Assembly (NCBI GenBank): GCA_002900995.3
Contig: CM035315.1
Location: forward strand, 2,934,814-2,998,813
Source: Ganoderma boninense
Lineage: Eukaryota; Basidiomycota; Agaricomycetes; Polyporales; Polyporaceae
Length of the DNA stretch: 64,000 nt
Direction: 5' to 3'
Under the pieces are notes generated by a model, which saw only the letters and a list, made by a program, of their open reading frames with translations, made no database searches and had not been told where the DNA came from. Shown piece by piece: positions 30,636 through 41,514 of this stretch; the first letter of the stretch is position 1; every line of letters starts with the position of its first letter. Position numbers and translations under genes: made by a program.

Positions 30636-32298
30636 TTACTGAGACCATCTACCCAGCCCATTTCTCCACCCCGAGAGTGCAGCCTGGCAAGTAGTCCAGA
30701 GACCCATCTCTGTGTGTGGTTGTGCCAAAAGGTGCATGTGCTCTACTTTGGTTGAGTCCTGCCATGCAGCATAGTTGCGATAGAATGTTGATGAGTTGAA
30801 GGGAGCCCCAGGGAAGACCTGCAAGAAATGATGCTTCTTCTGTGCCTTCTTCTTGTCCAATGGAGTGAGCATCTCGAACCCCTTAGCCATGTAGCGTGCA
30901 TACATGCCGTCTGACCAGTCAGAAGCCTGAGGTACCTAGACAGTGTCTAGATACCAGAGAGCATCATAGTCGATATCCAGCAAAGAGGCCTGAAAAACAG
31001 AAAGACTAGCATGAGCAGATGAACTGTAAATGCTAGGTGCAAGTGCTGCCACCGGCGGAAGCAGAGATGGGACCTGGATGCCTAGGCCAATGCCATGAGC
31101 TGGGGCAGACGTCGTCGCAGTATTGCCGGAGCCCATAGAGGTGGAAGAGGGTGCAACGACATTCAAAGATAGAGATGTCAAGGTCAAAGTGAGCAGGGTA
31201 GGAGTGTATGGGCTCAGCTAGGAAGGACTGAGACAAGGCGTAGGCTGATGTTGCCCAGATGACTCAGAGCAAACATGCTTATCTAGAGAACGTGCTCGCT
31301 TCATAGGATGCCTTGAGTGTGGAGCAACAACCGTAATGACTGGCGTGCTTGTAGAGCTGCTCCCTGGTGAAGATTTGGGGCTTGAGCGGAGGGCACGGTC
31401 GGCCTCCTCGATGAAGGTGTCAATGTTTGCACAGGAAAGCACGCCAGGATGGCAGAAGAGGAGAACCTGATGAGAGACAAGCGAGAACTTGCATGTGACC
31501 TTCATTGTCTCCCAACAGCGAGATTCAAGCACATAGAATTGGATGAAGTTGGTCGGCTGAATGGAAAACAGGGAGAGGACATCGGGGTGCACACTGAGAT
31601 CGAGGGTCGGCCATGCAGCGATATCTTGGAGCTAGTAGTGGATTGGCTGCTCGTACATCTGCCAGGGGGATATCGTCAGCACTTTTCACTGCACACATGC
31701 ACATAACGACGCACCTTGTTGAAGAAGAGCAGTGTGCACGAATGTGCTATAGCCCGATTGTTGTCTTGATGTTGCTGCTCACCGTCGATTAGCCATCCCC
31801 ATGCTCCTCGGCTCTCATCCCAGGCACGCTTCCAAGCCTTGTGCATAGGTGCCTTAAGAATGACTGGCAATGGTGTCTATGCAGCCTTAGAGGCGTCTGC
31901 AGCCTGTGAGGGTCTGCAGCTTGCAAGGGGTCTGCCGCCTGCGGGTCGTGAGGTACAATTGGTGGCGGCCGGTTGGTAGTCTATGGACTGGCGGCCCCTG
32001 TCAGACTCAAACGCTGGTCCACAGTAGAGCCGAGTTGTCGCTGAAGGCGCTTTCAGTCATGGCTGGCATAACCGCACCGGTTATTTTGTAGTCGGCAGCA
32101 TTGAGCGCAAAGTTTCACTTGGCAGGCTTTGGCGATGTTTGTATGGGAGCATCCGGGCACTGAACAAGTCTCTTTAGTTATGATCTTGATTGACGAGGTA
32201 TCTAGTGTTATATTTAGTGTGTACTGAGATGCTAAGGGAGCAGGGACTAAAGAGGCAAGTAAAGAGGAAGGAGAGATAGAAGGTGTCGCTGTCGCCAT
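30636..32298 (-). pseudogene. Cys-rich repeat-family gene (decayed, multi-exon)
   Basis: Starts at 32298 (MATATPSISPSSLL) and includes CSVPGCSHTNIAKACQVKLCAQCC.., parallel to the Cys cluster at 29790-29940. A middle exon (about 31870-31735) reads KAPMHKAWKRAWDESRGAWGW... and ends at LFFNK with GTGCGT as donor. The next exon begins after CTGGCAG near 31670 and holds an in-frame TAG where CAG is expected, then HPDVLSLFSIQPTNFIQFYV. The last exon (30905-30636) has DGMYARYMAKGFEML and FLQVFPGAPFNSSTFYRNYAAW, a conserved-looking domain typical of agaricomycete repeat proteins. Its role is unknown to me. Stops and frame changes indicate a pseudogene. Confidence 0.5.
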
Positions 32299-32827
32299 AG
32301 GTAGAAGGTTAGGAGACAGGTCATGTAACTATCCTGAACTCCACATCAGCAAAAGTGCAAAACACTCAGGCAAGATTGGGTCAATCGGTCCTGGAACCTC
32401 AAATTGGGACAAATTGGGTGTGAACCTGAGTGAAGGCAATTGAAGTTGATTGAACCATATCAGAAAAATTGCTTGGACAGATTTGATTCTTGCCAGCCTT
32501 GAGCGCGTCTAGCATTCTCCGCTGACTGGTGTTAACATTCTGACACTCACTATGAACCGAGAGTCAACACTGACCATATTTCCTCCATTATTTGCAGAAA
32601 ATGCTGCCAGTGAGGCCCTAGACTTAGCTGCAAGGGAGGGCGCACTGCCAAATTAAGAAGAGCCCTGATTGAGCCCCGATGTCTCAACTCACGACATCAT
32701 TTCTCGACACACTACAAAATTGGTTGCTCCTCCCCATTCCTGTTGCATCCTCACTCTCTTTCCTACCCCCACCATCTCAGTCGACTCCCAGTTTCTCCAG
32801 ACTCCCAGTCATCCCTTGGAGAATCTC
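32299..32827. other. Left flank of copia A
   Basis: No gene recognised. Ends ...GAGAATCTC directly before the LTR. Confidence 0.5.
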
Positions 32828-33254
32828 TGTTGAAGTCAGTGCTGTAGCGCCCACAGTTTTGATCGCACCAAGTCCGCGATCGCACCGTACATACGTTGCA
32901 GTGTCCCCTGCTTACCCTATCTTTCGTGTCATTACAGTAGCACATCTCATAGAGTTACAACATCCTCTTCATTAGAGGCTCCAACTAGCTTAGATCTGCA
33001 CCCTGCTCTACTTTACACTGTACAGTCCGCAATTCTCGCTCCCTGGGCGCCATAACGGCGCCAGTAGCACAGCGTTACATACTCTACCTAGCACGTGCTC
33101 CATGAGCTGTATCGACGCCTCTGTCAGGCTCTGTTGTCCTTAGACTTTACAGAGCTTGACACAGGTGAGTAGCATATCTTAGTTTCCTGCAATACAGACT
33201 TTACAGAGCTTGACACAGGCCATTGTGACGTCCTGAGGGCCACTGCAGCCAACA
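32828..33254 (+). repeat. copia A 5' LTR
   Basis: 427 bp from TGTTGAAGTCAGTGCTG to GCAGCCAACA. Terminal inverted TGTTG/CAACA. Contains an internal direct duplication of ACTTTACAGAGCTTGACACAGG. Confidence 0.9.
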
Positions 33255-33272
33255 GGTTATGAGCCCTGTGCT
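33255..33272 (+). other. copia A primer-binding site (half initiator tRNA)
   Basis: GGTTATGAGCCCTGTGCT immediately after the LTR. It is complementary to the anticodon-arm side of eukaryotic initiator tRNA-Met (GGGCTCATAACC), not to its 3' end. Priming from the half-molecule of initiator tRNA-Met is known for Drosophila copia. Copy B has GGTTATGAGCCCTGCGCT, a better match to the yeast tRNA as I recall it. Confidence 0.8.
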
Positions 33273-33502
33273 CTCAGCACCTCAGGACTCCAAATTTCGC
33301 TTGTCTATTCGCTCTCTGGCCTCACCCAGCCCCCACTCCTCTCCTGCTCCCTCTGCTTGACACATCTGCTCGCTCTGGGACTGGTTTTTTCTCTCTTCGC
33401 TCCAGGACGCAGTTTTCGTCCCCTCACCTCGTCGTTTTGCCAGTGCGTCGCGCGCCACGTCATCGCCCAGGCCCCTTGTTGCCACGTCCCCACATCGTGC
33501 CC

Positions 33503-33916
33503 ATGGATCCCAGTATGTCATTCATGCCTCCCTACTCCTTTTGTGCCACCCCCATCCTCTCCAAGCCCCAGTGCTTTGCCCAGTGCTCTGCCAGCAAGAG
33601 GGCGCCCCCCCAGGCCTCCCAGGTCGTCCCCCAGCTCTCCCACATGTGCCAACGCAGGGATACGGCTTTTGGGCCCACCTGCTTGTCATCTCAGGCCGTG
33701 AGGCCAGATGACACCCCCCAGCACACTGCTGGGGTGGCCATGGTCGATCTTCACTGTCCCTCTGCCCTCCAGGTGTCTCCAGACCGCTCCCCTTCGCTCT
33801 CCAGCCCTGCTGCGACCATGTGGAACACAGACACGGGTGCCTCGGCCCACATGACCCCCCACAGGCACTGGTTTCGCTCCTACTCACCCCACAGCATCCC
33901 CATCTGCCTCGCCAAC
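33503..33916 (+). pseudogene. copia A gag remnant and protease start
   Basis: The frame from ATG (MDPSMSFMPPYSF) runs about 100 low-complexity residues and goes straight into the protease active site MWNTDTGASAHMTPHRHWF (DTG). There is no capsid-like sequence or CCHC knuckle, so gag is essentially missing. The MITE at 33917 interrupts the frame at RLAN. Confidence 0.8.
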
Positions 33917-34447
33917 TAAGGCTGAACATAGGTCAACCTATGGTTGATTGGGATCTGAACCTGTGAGTTTGGCCACTTTCGGAGGCTTGATTGGGATCTG
34001 CATGAATCCAATCAACTTTTCACCTACAACCCACAGGTGGCAAACCTATAAGTTATAGGCTAAATCATTGATTTGATTTAAATACCAAATATAGTATTTT
34101 CTCAGCTTCTGTTGAAGATTTTGACTTGGTATTGAGTATTACTAGTGTCTTTCATGCTAGAAATATGTTTATATATACAGTATTAAGCCATACAAGGACA
34201 ATTCATGAACTAAAACCTTCAATTTATACCATTTTTGGCTGTTGAAGTGTGAATCAACCTGCAAGTGACCCATACCCAAACTTACAGATCTAGGTCCCCT
34301 CTTTCCAGATGCCTGATTCAGATTTGGGGCTGATTCATAGTATAAGTACTTACAACCTAGTTGAACCTATAGATCACAACCTATGGGTAAATATCTAGGT
34401 TCAAGCTAGGTTGAACTGCGCGAAACTCAGACCTATGTTCAGCCTTA
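33917..34447. mobile_element. hAT-like MITE family A, 531 bp
   Basis: Perfect 16-bp inverted ends TAAGGCTGAACATAGG / CCTATGTTCAGCCTTA with a perfect 8-bp duplication TCGCCAAC (33909-33916, 34448-34455). Copia B has the single uninterrupted site (CTCGCCAACTCGCACATTG at 58963), confirming the insertion. An 8-bp duplication and a TAAGG start fit hAT elements; KDZ/Zisupton-type elements also make 8-bp duplications. Subterminal ACCTATGGTT / AACCTAGG repeats. Non-coding. Confidence 0.95.
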
Positions 34448-36515
34448 TCGCCAACTCCCACATTGTCTACTCTGCGGGTATGGGCTCTGTGGTGTTCCAG
34501 CCGGCTGAGATGGACGGAGTTTTGCCCCCCGCCATCGTCCTGCACGATGTCCTCCATGTCCCTGCGCTTGCCAGCAATTTACTGTCTGTTTTCCACCTCA
34601 TCCGGGAGAAGGGCTACACTGTCAAGCTGTGTGCGTCGAGCGTGCTCTTCTACCACCAAGACCAGCTGTGCTTCGAGGCCCAGGTCAACGAGCACAACGT
34701 CGGCTACCTCCTCGGCCACACCCTCTCCCAGTCCAAGTCTGCGATGTCCGCCTCCACCACCTGCGACGAGGACCTCGCCCTGTGGCACCAGCGCTGCTCC
34801 CATGTCAACCTCGACGACCTGCGCTCTGTGGTCAACAAGGAGCTTGTCAAGGGTCTCACCATCCGCTCCAAGCGTGCCCCCAGCGCGATCTGTGAGCCCT
34901 GCCTGGCTGGCAAGCTCAATCACCACTCCATCCCTCGTTTCGCCTCCAGACGGTTCGTGCGGCTTGCCCTGGTGCACACAGACCTCAAGGGCAAGCTTGC
35001 TGTGCCCACACCGGAGGGCTACCTCTACTGGATGGTGTTTCTCGACGATGCAACGCGTTTCTGGGCCCTGGCCTACCTCAAGCGCAAGAGCGACGCATTT
35101 GCAGCCTTCAAGGCATACAAGGCCTATGCTGAGAACTGCCTAGGGCTGCGCATCAAGGCCACACGGGACGACAAGGGCAGCGAGTACATGGGCCAGGAGT
35201 TCATCGACTTCTGCGCTGAGCATGGCATCCACAGGCAGCACACTGAGCCAGACAAGCCCCACCAGAACGGCGTAGCAGAGCGAGCAAACAGGACGACGTC
35301 TGAGGGCGCCACTGCCCTGCTTGCCCAGTCCAAGCTGCCTCCTTCGTTCTGGTGCCATGCTGTCTCCACCTTTGTCCACACACGCAACTGCATGCCCACC
35401 TCTGCGCTCGACGGTGGCATTCCCTATACAGCCTGGAAGGGTGATGGGTGCAAGCCTGATGTGTCCTATTTCCGCGTTTTTGGCTGCCTGACCTACGTGC
35501 TCATCTGCAAGAAGGACCGCAAGGCGCTGCAGCCCCACACACGCAAGTGCATCTTTATTGGCTATCCGGATGGCACCAAGGCCTGGCAGTTCTGGGACCC
35601 TGCAGCGAAGAAGGTGATTGTCTCGTCACATGCAGTGTTTGACGAGCAGTGCTTCCCTGGCAACTCGCCCTTCATCAATGTCTTTGGCCTGCCCCTCGAC
35701 GATGTGGATGTCCCTGGGGGCCCTGATGATGCAGCACCACCAGACGACAGTGTGCCAGGAGTGCCAGAGCTGCATGATCAGGGGAGAGATGATGACTATG
35801 ATGATCCTGCACCTCTTGTGCCTCCAGCTCCTCCAGCTCCTCCTTCGCCTCCAGCACCACAGCCTGCACCTCCACCACCTCGCCAACCATCTCCAGCTCG
35901 ATCACCTTCACCACCAGACTCTCCACCACCTGCACAACCTCCTGCACCACCTGCACCACCTGCGCAACTCCCTGCTTGCTCACCATCACCCCCTGCTCGT
36001 TCACCAATGCCTCCACCTGCTTGGCCACCTCCTGCACCAGTCGCTTGCCCCATTGCGCCATCTGTGCACCAGCAAGCACAAAACCCAGGTTTTAGGCCCT
36101 ATCCAGCTCTCGCTCGCAAGCAGCTCCCCTCACGTGCCTTTCGCCCCCAAGGCTCCCTCAACGAGCATGCCCTTGAACGCCAGAACCTCGTTCCTCAGCG
36201 TCTCCGCATTCGCTCTGTGTCCCCTGCTCCTGCTCCTGCTCCGTCTCCTCAGCCTGAATGCTCCTCGTCGCCCGATCCACTCATTGAGGCTCCAGTCGAT
36301 GCACCAGCTGCTCCTGGCCTTAATCAAGGGTTCCCCAACCCTCCACGCTCTCCCCCACCGAGTCCCACGTCCTCAGACGACGAGCTGGACCTCATAGGTC
36401 AAGGGGACAGCAGCGATGAGGATGCACTCCATACAATGCTGGCAGGCCTCGACGATGTCTACTCTGACCCCCTGGTTGACTACCTGTCCTACAATGAAGC
36501 CCTGGACATCGCATT
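34448..36515 (+). pseudogene. copia A protease end, integrase and linker
   Basis: Open frame continuing the protease after the MITE: VVFQPAEMDGVLPP, LHDVLHVPALASNLLS. Then GAG-pre-integrase (LALWHQRCSHVNLDDL...CEPCLAGK, HHCC) and the DDE integrase core: LVHTDLKG (D), TRDDKGSEYMGQEF (D), HQNGVAERANRTTSEG (E). FRVFGCLTYVLI and the KCIFIGYPDGTKAW box follow, then a 200-residue Pro/Ala-rich linker. At 36516 the element sequence is replaced by unrelated AT-rich DNA just before RT. Confidence 0.9.
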
Positions 36516-38103
36516 ACAATTGATGAGGAATGAAATCAATTGTTTATAATGAAGTGCACTTCCAGCAAGCACCGTGTTACGCTTGTCAATGCCCGTGGGA
36601 AAAAAATTCAGATCCAGAAAGCCTTTAACTACAGAAGTTTAGACGCTCGACTACAAATTTACTTACTGTGCTAGCACAGCTTTAGGGTTAGGGTCAACAT
36701 TTGTTACTTTTATGAGCTCACAATAAATGGTGGCTGTGCTATATTTTGTAGCCTGTTCTTACTTCCATTGTTATACTCTTTGTCTGAGCGCTTAGTAGGG
36801 TTCACCACATTGAGTGCTCTACTATGGTCTCTATACTTTGTGTGTTGTATCTTGAGATATCTAGTCTTATAGCTCACTACAAGAAGCTGCATAAAGTGCT
36901 TATAAACATGCTAGTTTTGTACTATAATAGTTTGTTATGAACAGGTATTAGGAGCTATATATATAGTACCAGCCAAGTATCAAGCCTTAGCTTCACATTG
37001 TGCCCTTTTAGCATAGCTGATTCAGTGGTTATTCTGTTTCTAATATAGTTACAATATAAGCAAAGTTAAAAACACAAATGCTTTGTAGTAGCTATCTAAT
37101 TTAGAGCTTAGATTGCTTGTAGTCTATCAAATTCAAATAGGTTTATAGTTAGGGTCATTTATAGTTATAAGCCCATTATAGCCATGATGGATAAGAAATG
37201 AAATCAATTGCTTATAATAGAGTGCACTTCTTCCTAGGCTAATTACATTGTTAGAAGTTGGCCATTACTAGTAAGTCTCACTTGATACAGAGTAGCAGTT
37301 TTGAAAACTTGTATTGATACTTTTATGATATAAGTTTTGTATTTTATAGATTGTAGTATAATCTGCTACTTAGTTTTTCACTAATTATGCTAATACTGTA
37401 ATGTAGTACTATCTTTTGCTAGTGGTATTTTACAGACAGCAGTACTATAGCCTCATAGACATTCACTATTCAGGCTGTTTATATTAATGCTCTCTATAGA
37501 CTTACTACGCAAGAGTGTATACACTTATTGATTAATACAAAGATACAATAAATAGTATAAGACACATTAATTAGTGCCTTCTTCATCTATTTCTGCCCTT
37601 TGGCTTGCTTTCTACATATAAAAAGCGTGTTTAGTGAGTATCTAGATATGTAATGTAAGCAGCTTAACCTACTTCTGATTTAGAGCATTTTTAAAAAACA
37701 TTCCAGCATATGCTTAGAGTCATTGAGCTAGGTTTTTGTGAGCCACATTTAATAGAGAAGGACAAGCCTATATCTAGCATCTAGCACTACACCTATGGTG
37801 CTGGTGAGTACAAAACAAGTACTAATTTGTGTGCTGTTGAGAATAGATAAAACACTAGATATTACCACATTTGCTGGAAACAAGCACAGCCAAAGTACAG
37901 ACCTATTGACCAAATAGTTAACACTATGTAGCTTCTCATGAGTTCTATCCTTATCATAGCCCAGCAAACCAAGATGGTGCTTCAGCTTGCTTAAGGTAGG
38001 TGTGATGGCTAGGCACTATGCAAACCAATCCTTTGCTACCTGTTACCAACACTTTTTGTTAGTGTACAGTTTAGTGCAAAGACTAAAGCATAATGATGAA
38101 ATT
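36516..38103. mobile_element. 1.6-kb AT-rich insert replacing copia RT start
   Basis: Copia B is continuous here; copia A has lost about 300 bp (B 61032-61330) and gained 1.59 kb. The insert starts TACAATTGATGAGG and ends AATGATGAAATTGTAC, giving short inverted TACAATT/AATTGTA ends. A 45-bp motif (ATGAAATCAATTG...AGTGCACTTC) is repeated at 36530 and 37197. No coding sequence. Either a non-autonomous element whose insertion caused a deletion, or a recombination patch. Confidence 0.55.
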
Positions 38104-39421
38104 GTACAATGAGACATTCGCTCCTACACCCAAGTGGGCCTCCATCCGCGCTATCCTCGCCCTTGCAGCCCTTGAGGACCTCGAGCTTGAGTTGGTCGAC
38201 ATCTCCTCTGCCTACCTCAACGGCGAGCTCAAGGAGGAGGTCTACATGCGCCAGCCAGATGGGTTCGAGGAGAAGACTCCGCAGTGGGTGTGGCGCCTCC
38301 GCAAGGCCCTCTATGGCCTCAAGCAGGCTGGCCGCTGCTGGCACAAGAAGCTCGACGAGGTGCTCACCAAGCTGGGCTTTGAACGCCTCACCTGTGAGCA
38401 CAGTGTCTGGGTGTACCTGCGCGATGGTGTGCGCCTCATCATCCCTGTCTTTGTCGACGACATCACCATTGCAGGCAAGGACAAGGCAGCGATCCAGCGA
38501 GTCAAGGACGACCTGCGCAAGCACTTCAAACTGTGAGATCTGGGCCCCACATCACGGCTGCTGGGTGTGCAGATTGAGTGCAACCGCTCGCAGCGTTCCC
38601 TGTCCATCTCGCAGCGGCAGTACTCCCTGGACATCCTCGAGCGATACGGCTTCTCCAACTGCGACCCAGTCAGCACCCCCATGGACCCTGGCCTCCGCCT
38701 CAGCGCAGACATGGCTCCCACGTCGCCAGCAGACATTCGTGAGATGCAGGACATCCCCTACAGCCAGGCAGTTGGCTCTTTGTTTTATCTTGCAGTGGCC
38801 ACCCGTCCAGACATTGCTCGCACTGTGGGCAACCTTGCACGCTTCTCGCAGCACCCTGGCATGGCACACTGGAAGGCAGTCAAGCACCTGTTTCGCTACA
38901 TCAAGGGCACCCTCGACTACAAGCTCACCTACGCTCCCTCGCCAGAGTCAGAGCTGTTCACCTCCTACACTGACGCAGACCACGCTGGCTGCCCTGATAC
39001 TGGTCGCTCCACCTCTGGCTATGTGATCAAGATGGGCACTGGGGCCATCTCCTGGTCGAGTCGCCTCCAGTCCCTTGTCGCCCTGTCCACCACAGAGGCT
39101 GAGTTCATCGCTGCAGTCTCGTGTGGGCAGGAGATGCTCTGGCTGCGCAATCTGCTTACTGAGTTTGGCTACAGCATCTCCTCTGCCTCCCGCATGTGCA
39201 TCGACAACCTCTCTGCTCTCTCTGTGGCCAAGAACCCAGAGCACCATGGGCGGATGAAGCACCTTGACCTGCGCTTCTACTGGCTGTGAGATGAGGTGGC
39301 CAAGAGGTGCATTGAGGTAGTGCACCTGCGCACGTCGCACATGCCTGCTGACATCCTGACCAAGTCGCTGCCCAAGCCCAAAGTGCTTGAGATGGTGAAG
39401 ATGCTGGGATTGGGGACTTGA
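38104..39421 (+). pseudogene. copia A RT (3' part) and RNase H
   Basis: RT from YNETFAPTPKWASIR through DISSAYLNGELKEEVYMRQPDGF, GLKQAGRCWHKKL and the catalytic box PVFVDDITIAG, then a TGA at 38534 where copia B has CGC. RNase H continues after this stop: YTDADHAGCPDTGRSTSGYV, then STTEAEFIAAVSCGQEMLWLRNLL, with another TGA at 39287 (CGG in B). The last part, to LGLGT and stop, matches B. Confidence 0.9.
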
Positions 39422-39436
39422 GCGATCAGGGGAGAG

Positions 39437-39784
39437 TGTTGAAGTCAGTGCTGTAGCGCCCACAGTTTTGATCGCACCAAGTCCACGATCGCACTGTACG
39501 TACATTGCATTGTCCCCTACTTACACTAATTTTCATTTCGTTAGAGTAGCACATCCCATAGAGATACAACATTGTCTTCATTAGAAGCTCCAACTAGCTT
39601 AGATCTGCATCCTGCTCTACTTTGCACTGTACAGTCCGCAATTCTCGCTCCCTGGGCGCCATAACGGCGCCAGTAGCATAGTGTTACATACTCTACCTAG
39701 CACGTGCTCCATGAGCTGTATCGACGCCTCTGTCAGGCTCTGTGTCCTCAGACTTTACAGAGCTTGACACAGGTGAGTAGCATA
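39437..39784 (+). repeat. copia A 3' LTR, truncated
   Basis: Follows the polypurine tract AGGGGAGAG. Matches the LTR up to GGTGAGTAGCATA, where the Helitron end begins. The final roughly 80 bp of the LTR (TCTTAGTTTCC...CCAACA) were not found further on in this orientation. Confidence 0.85.
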
Positions 39785-40223
39785 CTTGGTTGAAGAAGGC
39801 CATTTCTGGCAATACGATTGATGAGGAACATTAAGAAGCTTCTATTGTATTAGTTTAACTACCATCTCTATTTATAAGTTTTATATATACAAGCAAGCAC
39901 ATAGTATAATCTCCCGCTGTTTGTAGTTTTCTCATATTAAAATTCACAATGTTTCCAACATAGCTTGCTTCATTGCTATGTTTTGCGCCATCATGAGACC
40001 ATATGTCTTCTGAATATCAATTACTCTACATACAAAGTGAAAGTTGGCATAATATACAATTCTACATAATCTATATTTTATACTAAGTTCTGTTATAGTG
40101 ATCTCTGGTTCAATATTGACTTTAGTATCATAAGTAATGCAAGCAACAAAACAAAGAGCACTACCATATGTCACTATACATTGTAATGGCCTCTGACAGT
40201 GTAAACATGAAGCATTTGATTAC
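39785..40223 (-). mobile_element. Helitron 3' end fragment inside copia LTR
   Basis: Minus-strand sequence about 90% like 11030-11469, including the coding relic of the USP-like His box (frame 40174-39944: FVACITYDTKVNIEPEI, NFHFVCRVI) and the terminal hairpin, then CAAG next to T. It sits exactly at an A|T step in the copia 3' LTR, as expected for Helitron insertion. Similarity to the other copy stops near 40223 (AATCAAATGC). Confidence 0.8.
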
Positions 40224-40290
40224 AGTGACAACTGTTAATTAAACAAATGTATTAGCTCCCACGTGATAAACAATATGAAGATTATTAATC

Positions 40291-40851
40291 TTAGACACTT
40301 ACGCTCGTCCATCGCATCCTTTGCAATCGTGGCGAGGCCCAGTGTGATCCATTGTTGATTGTTAAACTCCTCTTCTGCAAGCTGGAGAGCGTCGACGGTG
40401 CTCTCGGTCTCGCTATGTTCGACCTGTGCTTGTGCTTCGCGGAGTGCGCGCGTGCATCATCCAATTGGTAAAGAGCGGCACTGTGGCGATCGACACTATA
40501 GCGCATGCCTCGGGCGCGAGTCATGTTCGAGTAGTCGACGTCGAAGGAATGGAGTCGTTTGGGGGTGAGGTACACATCCTCGGCCACAGTGGTGAGGATG
40601 TGGCGGAAACGGATGAAGAGGTCATCAGGGTATGGAGCACCGGAGGATAAGCTGGCGACGAGGGTGAGGAACTTTTGGGTGAGGAAGACGGTACCCCTTG
40701 CATTGAATGCGTCTCCAGAATTGACGGCCCCTACGACGGAGGTGTTGTCGATGCCATTGGTGACAGGGGATGGGCGGCGGCTGTAGGGCCACTCGAAGCT
40801 TTCAACATACTCTTGGAGTTCACTGAGAGCGAGGGTGTCGAGAGACTGCAT
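40291..40851 (-). pseudogene. Broken gene of unknown family next to Helitron end
   Basis: From ATG (40849-40851; MQSLDTLALSELQEYVESFEWPYSRR) the frame is open and coding-like through FLTQKFLTLVASLSSGAPYPDDLFIRFRHIL and YQLDDAR. There the coding potential shifts by one base into ALREAQAQVEHSETEST...LQLAEEEF, a coiled-coil-like helix, and reaches DAMDERK at a good donor (GTAAGTG, near 40302). No further exon follows; the Helitron fragment begins 80 bp on. So it carries one frameshift and its 3' exons are missing. Family unknown. Confidence 0.5.
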
Positions 40852-41514
40852 GGTGGATGGACGAGGTGGGTGAGTGCGACGATGGACGGAGAAGGTGGGT
40901 GAATGCGACGATGGGGTTTCATTGGTGACAGTATCGGCTCTTAAATACACGTACCGTCTATGTGTTTCGTCAGCAACATGCAGCGTGAAGTGTAGAGGAT
41001 TTGTGCTGCGGCACTTGTGGCTTACCTTACAGCACTTCTTTGTAAGTTCACGGCCCTTCAAACTTCCATCCCGTTGTCTATGGTGTATTGGTCCGCGCGC
41101 TCTGAAATGTCTTTAAGAACTCATTCAACTTTACGATGAGACCGGAATCCATTTACCTGACAAATAATGTACGGCCGATGAGATTCGGATGACGACGGAC
41201 ACGCAATTTGGCCTGGCAGTGTTTGGGAGGTTTTGCCACCTGGTGGTTAAATTGGCACACGTGAAGTTTAACTTCGATAGAAGAAGTACTTACGTTGCTG
41301 ACGAGCACGAGGTCGTTGTACTCGGAAATCCGATTACCACCGTATCTAAGATCGCGGGGTCAGATTTTAAACCATAGCACAGGATCTGCGGGAAGAAGCC
41401 AGACGAGAATACTGGACTTACTATATTGGACGCCGTCTTCAAGAGCATCTATTTAAACTAGTTCGCGCCGGACCTCGAGATGAGATTAGGCGAGGAGCTT
41501 GACGCGGTCCATGT
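40852..41514. other. Upstream region of the broken gene
   Basis: No further gene recognised. The minus frame remains open upstream of the chosen ATG to 41061, but with no clear coding signal. Confidence 0.4.

Larger units (their letters stand above)
32828..39784 (+). mobile_element. Ty1/copia element, copy A
   Basis: 5' LTR, primer-binding site, gag remnant plus protease, integrase, RT and RNase H in copia order (IN before RT), polypurine tract AGGGGAGAG and a 3' LTR cut at 39784. It carries a 531-bp MITE in the protease region and a 1.6-kb insert replacing the first part of RT. Nearly identical elsewhere to copia B (57883-63669). Confidence 0.9.

Noticed and set aside
35618..36397. His/Leu-rich 259-codon frame (also 60131-60913)
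   Set aside because: Shadow of the Pro/Ala-rich linker of copia Pol in another frame.
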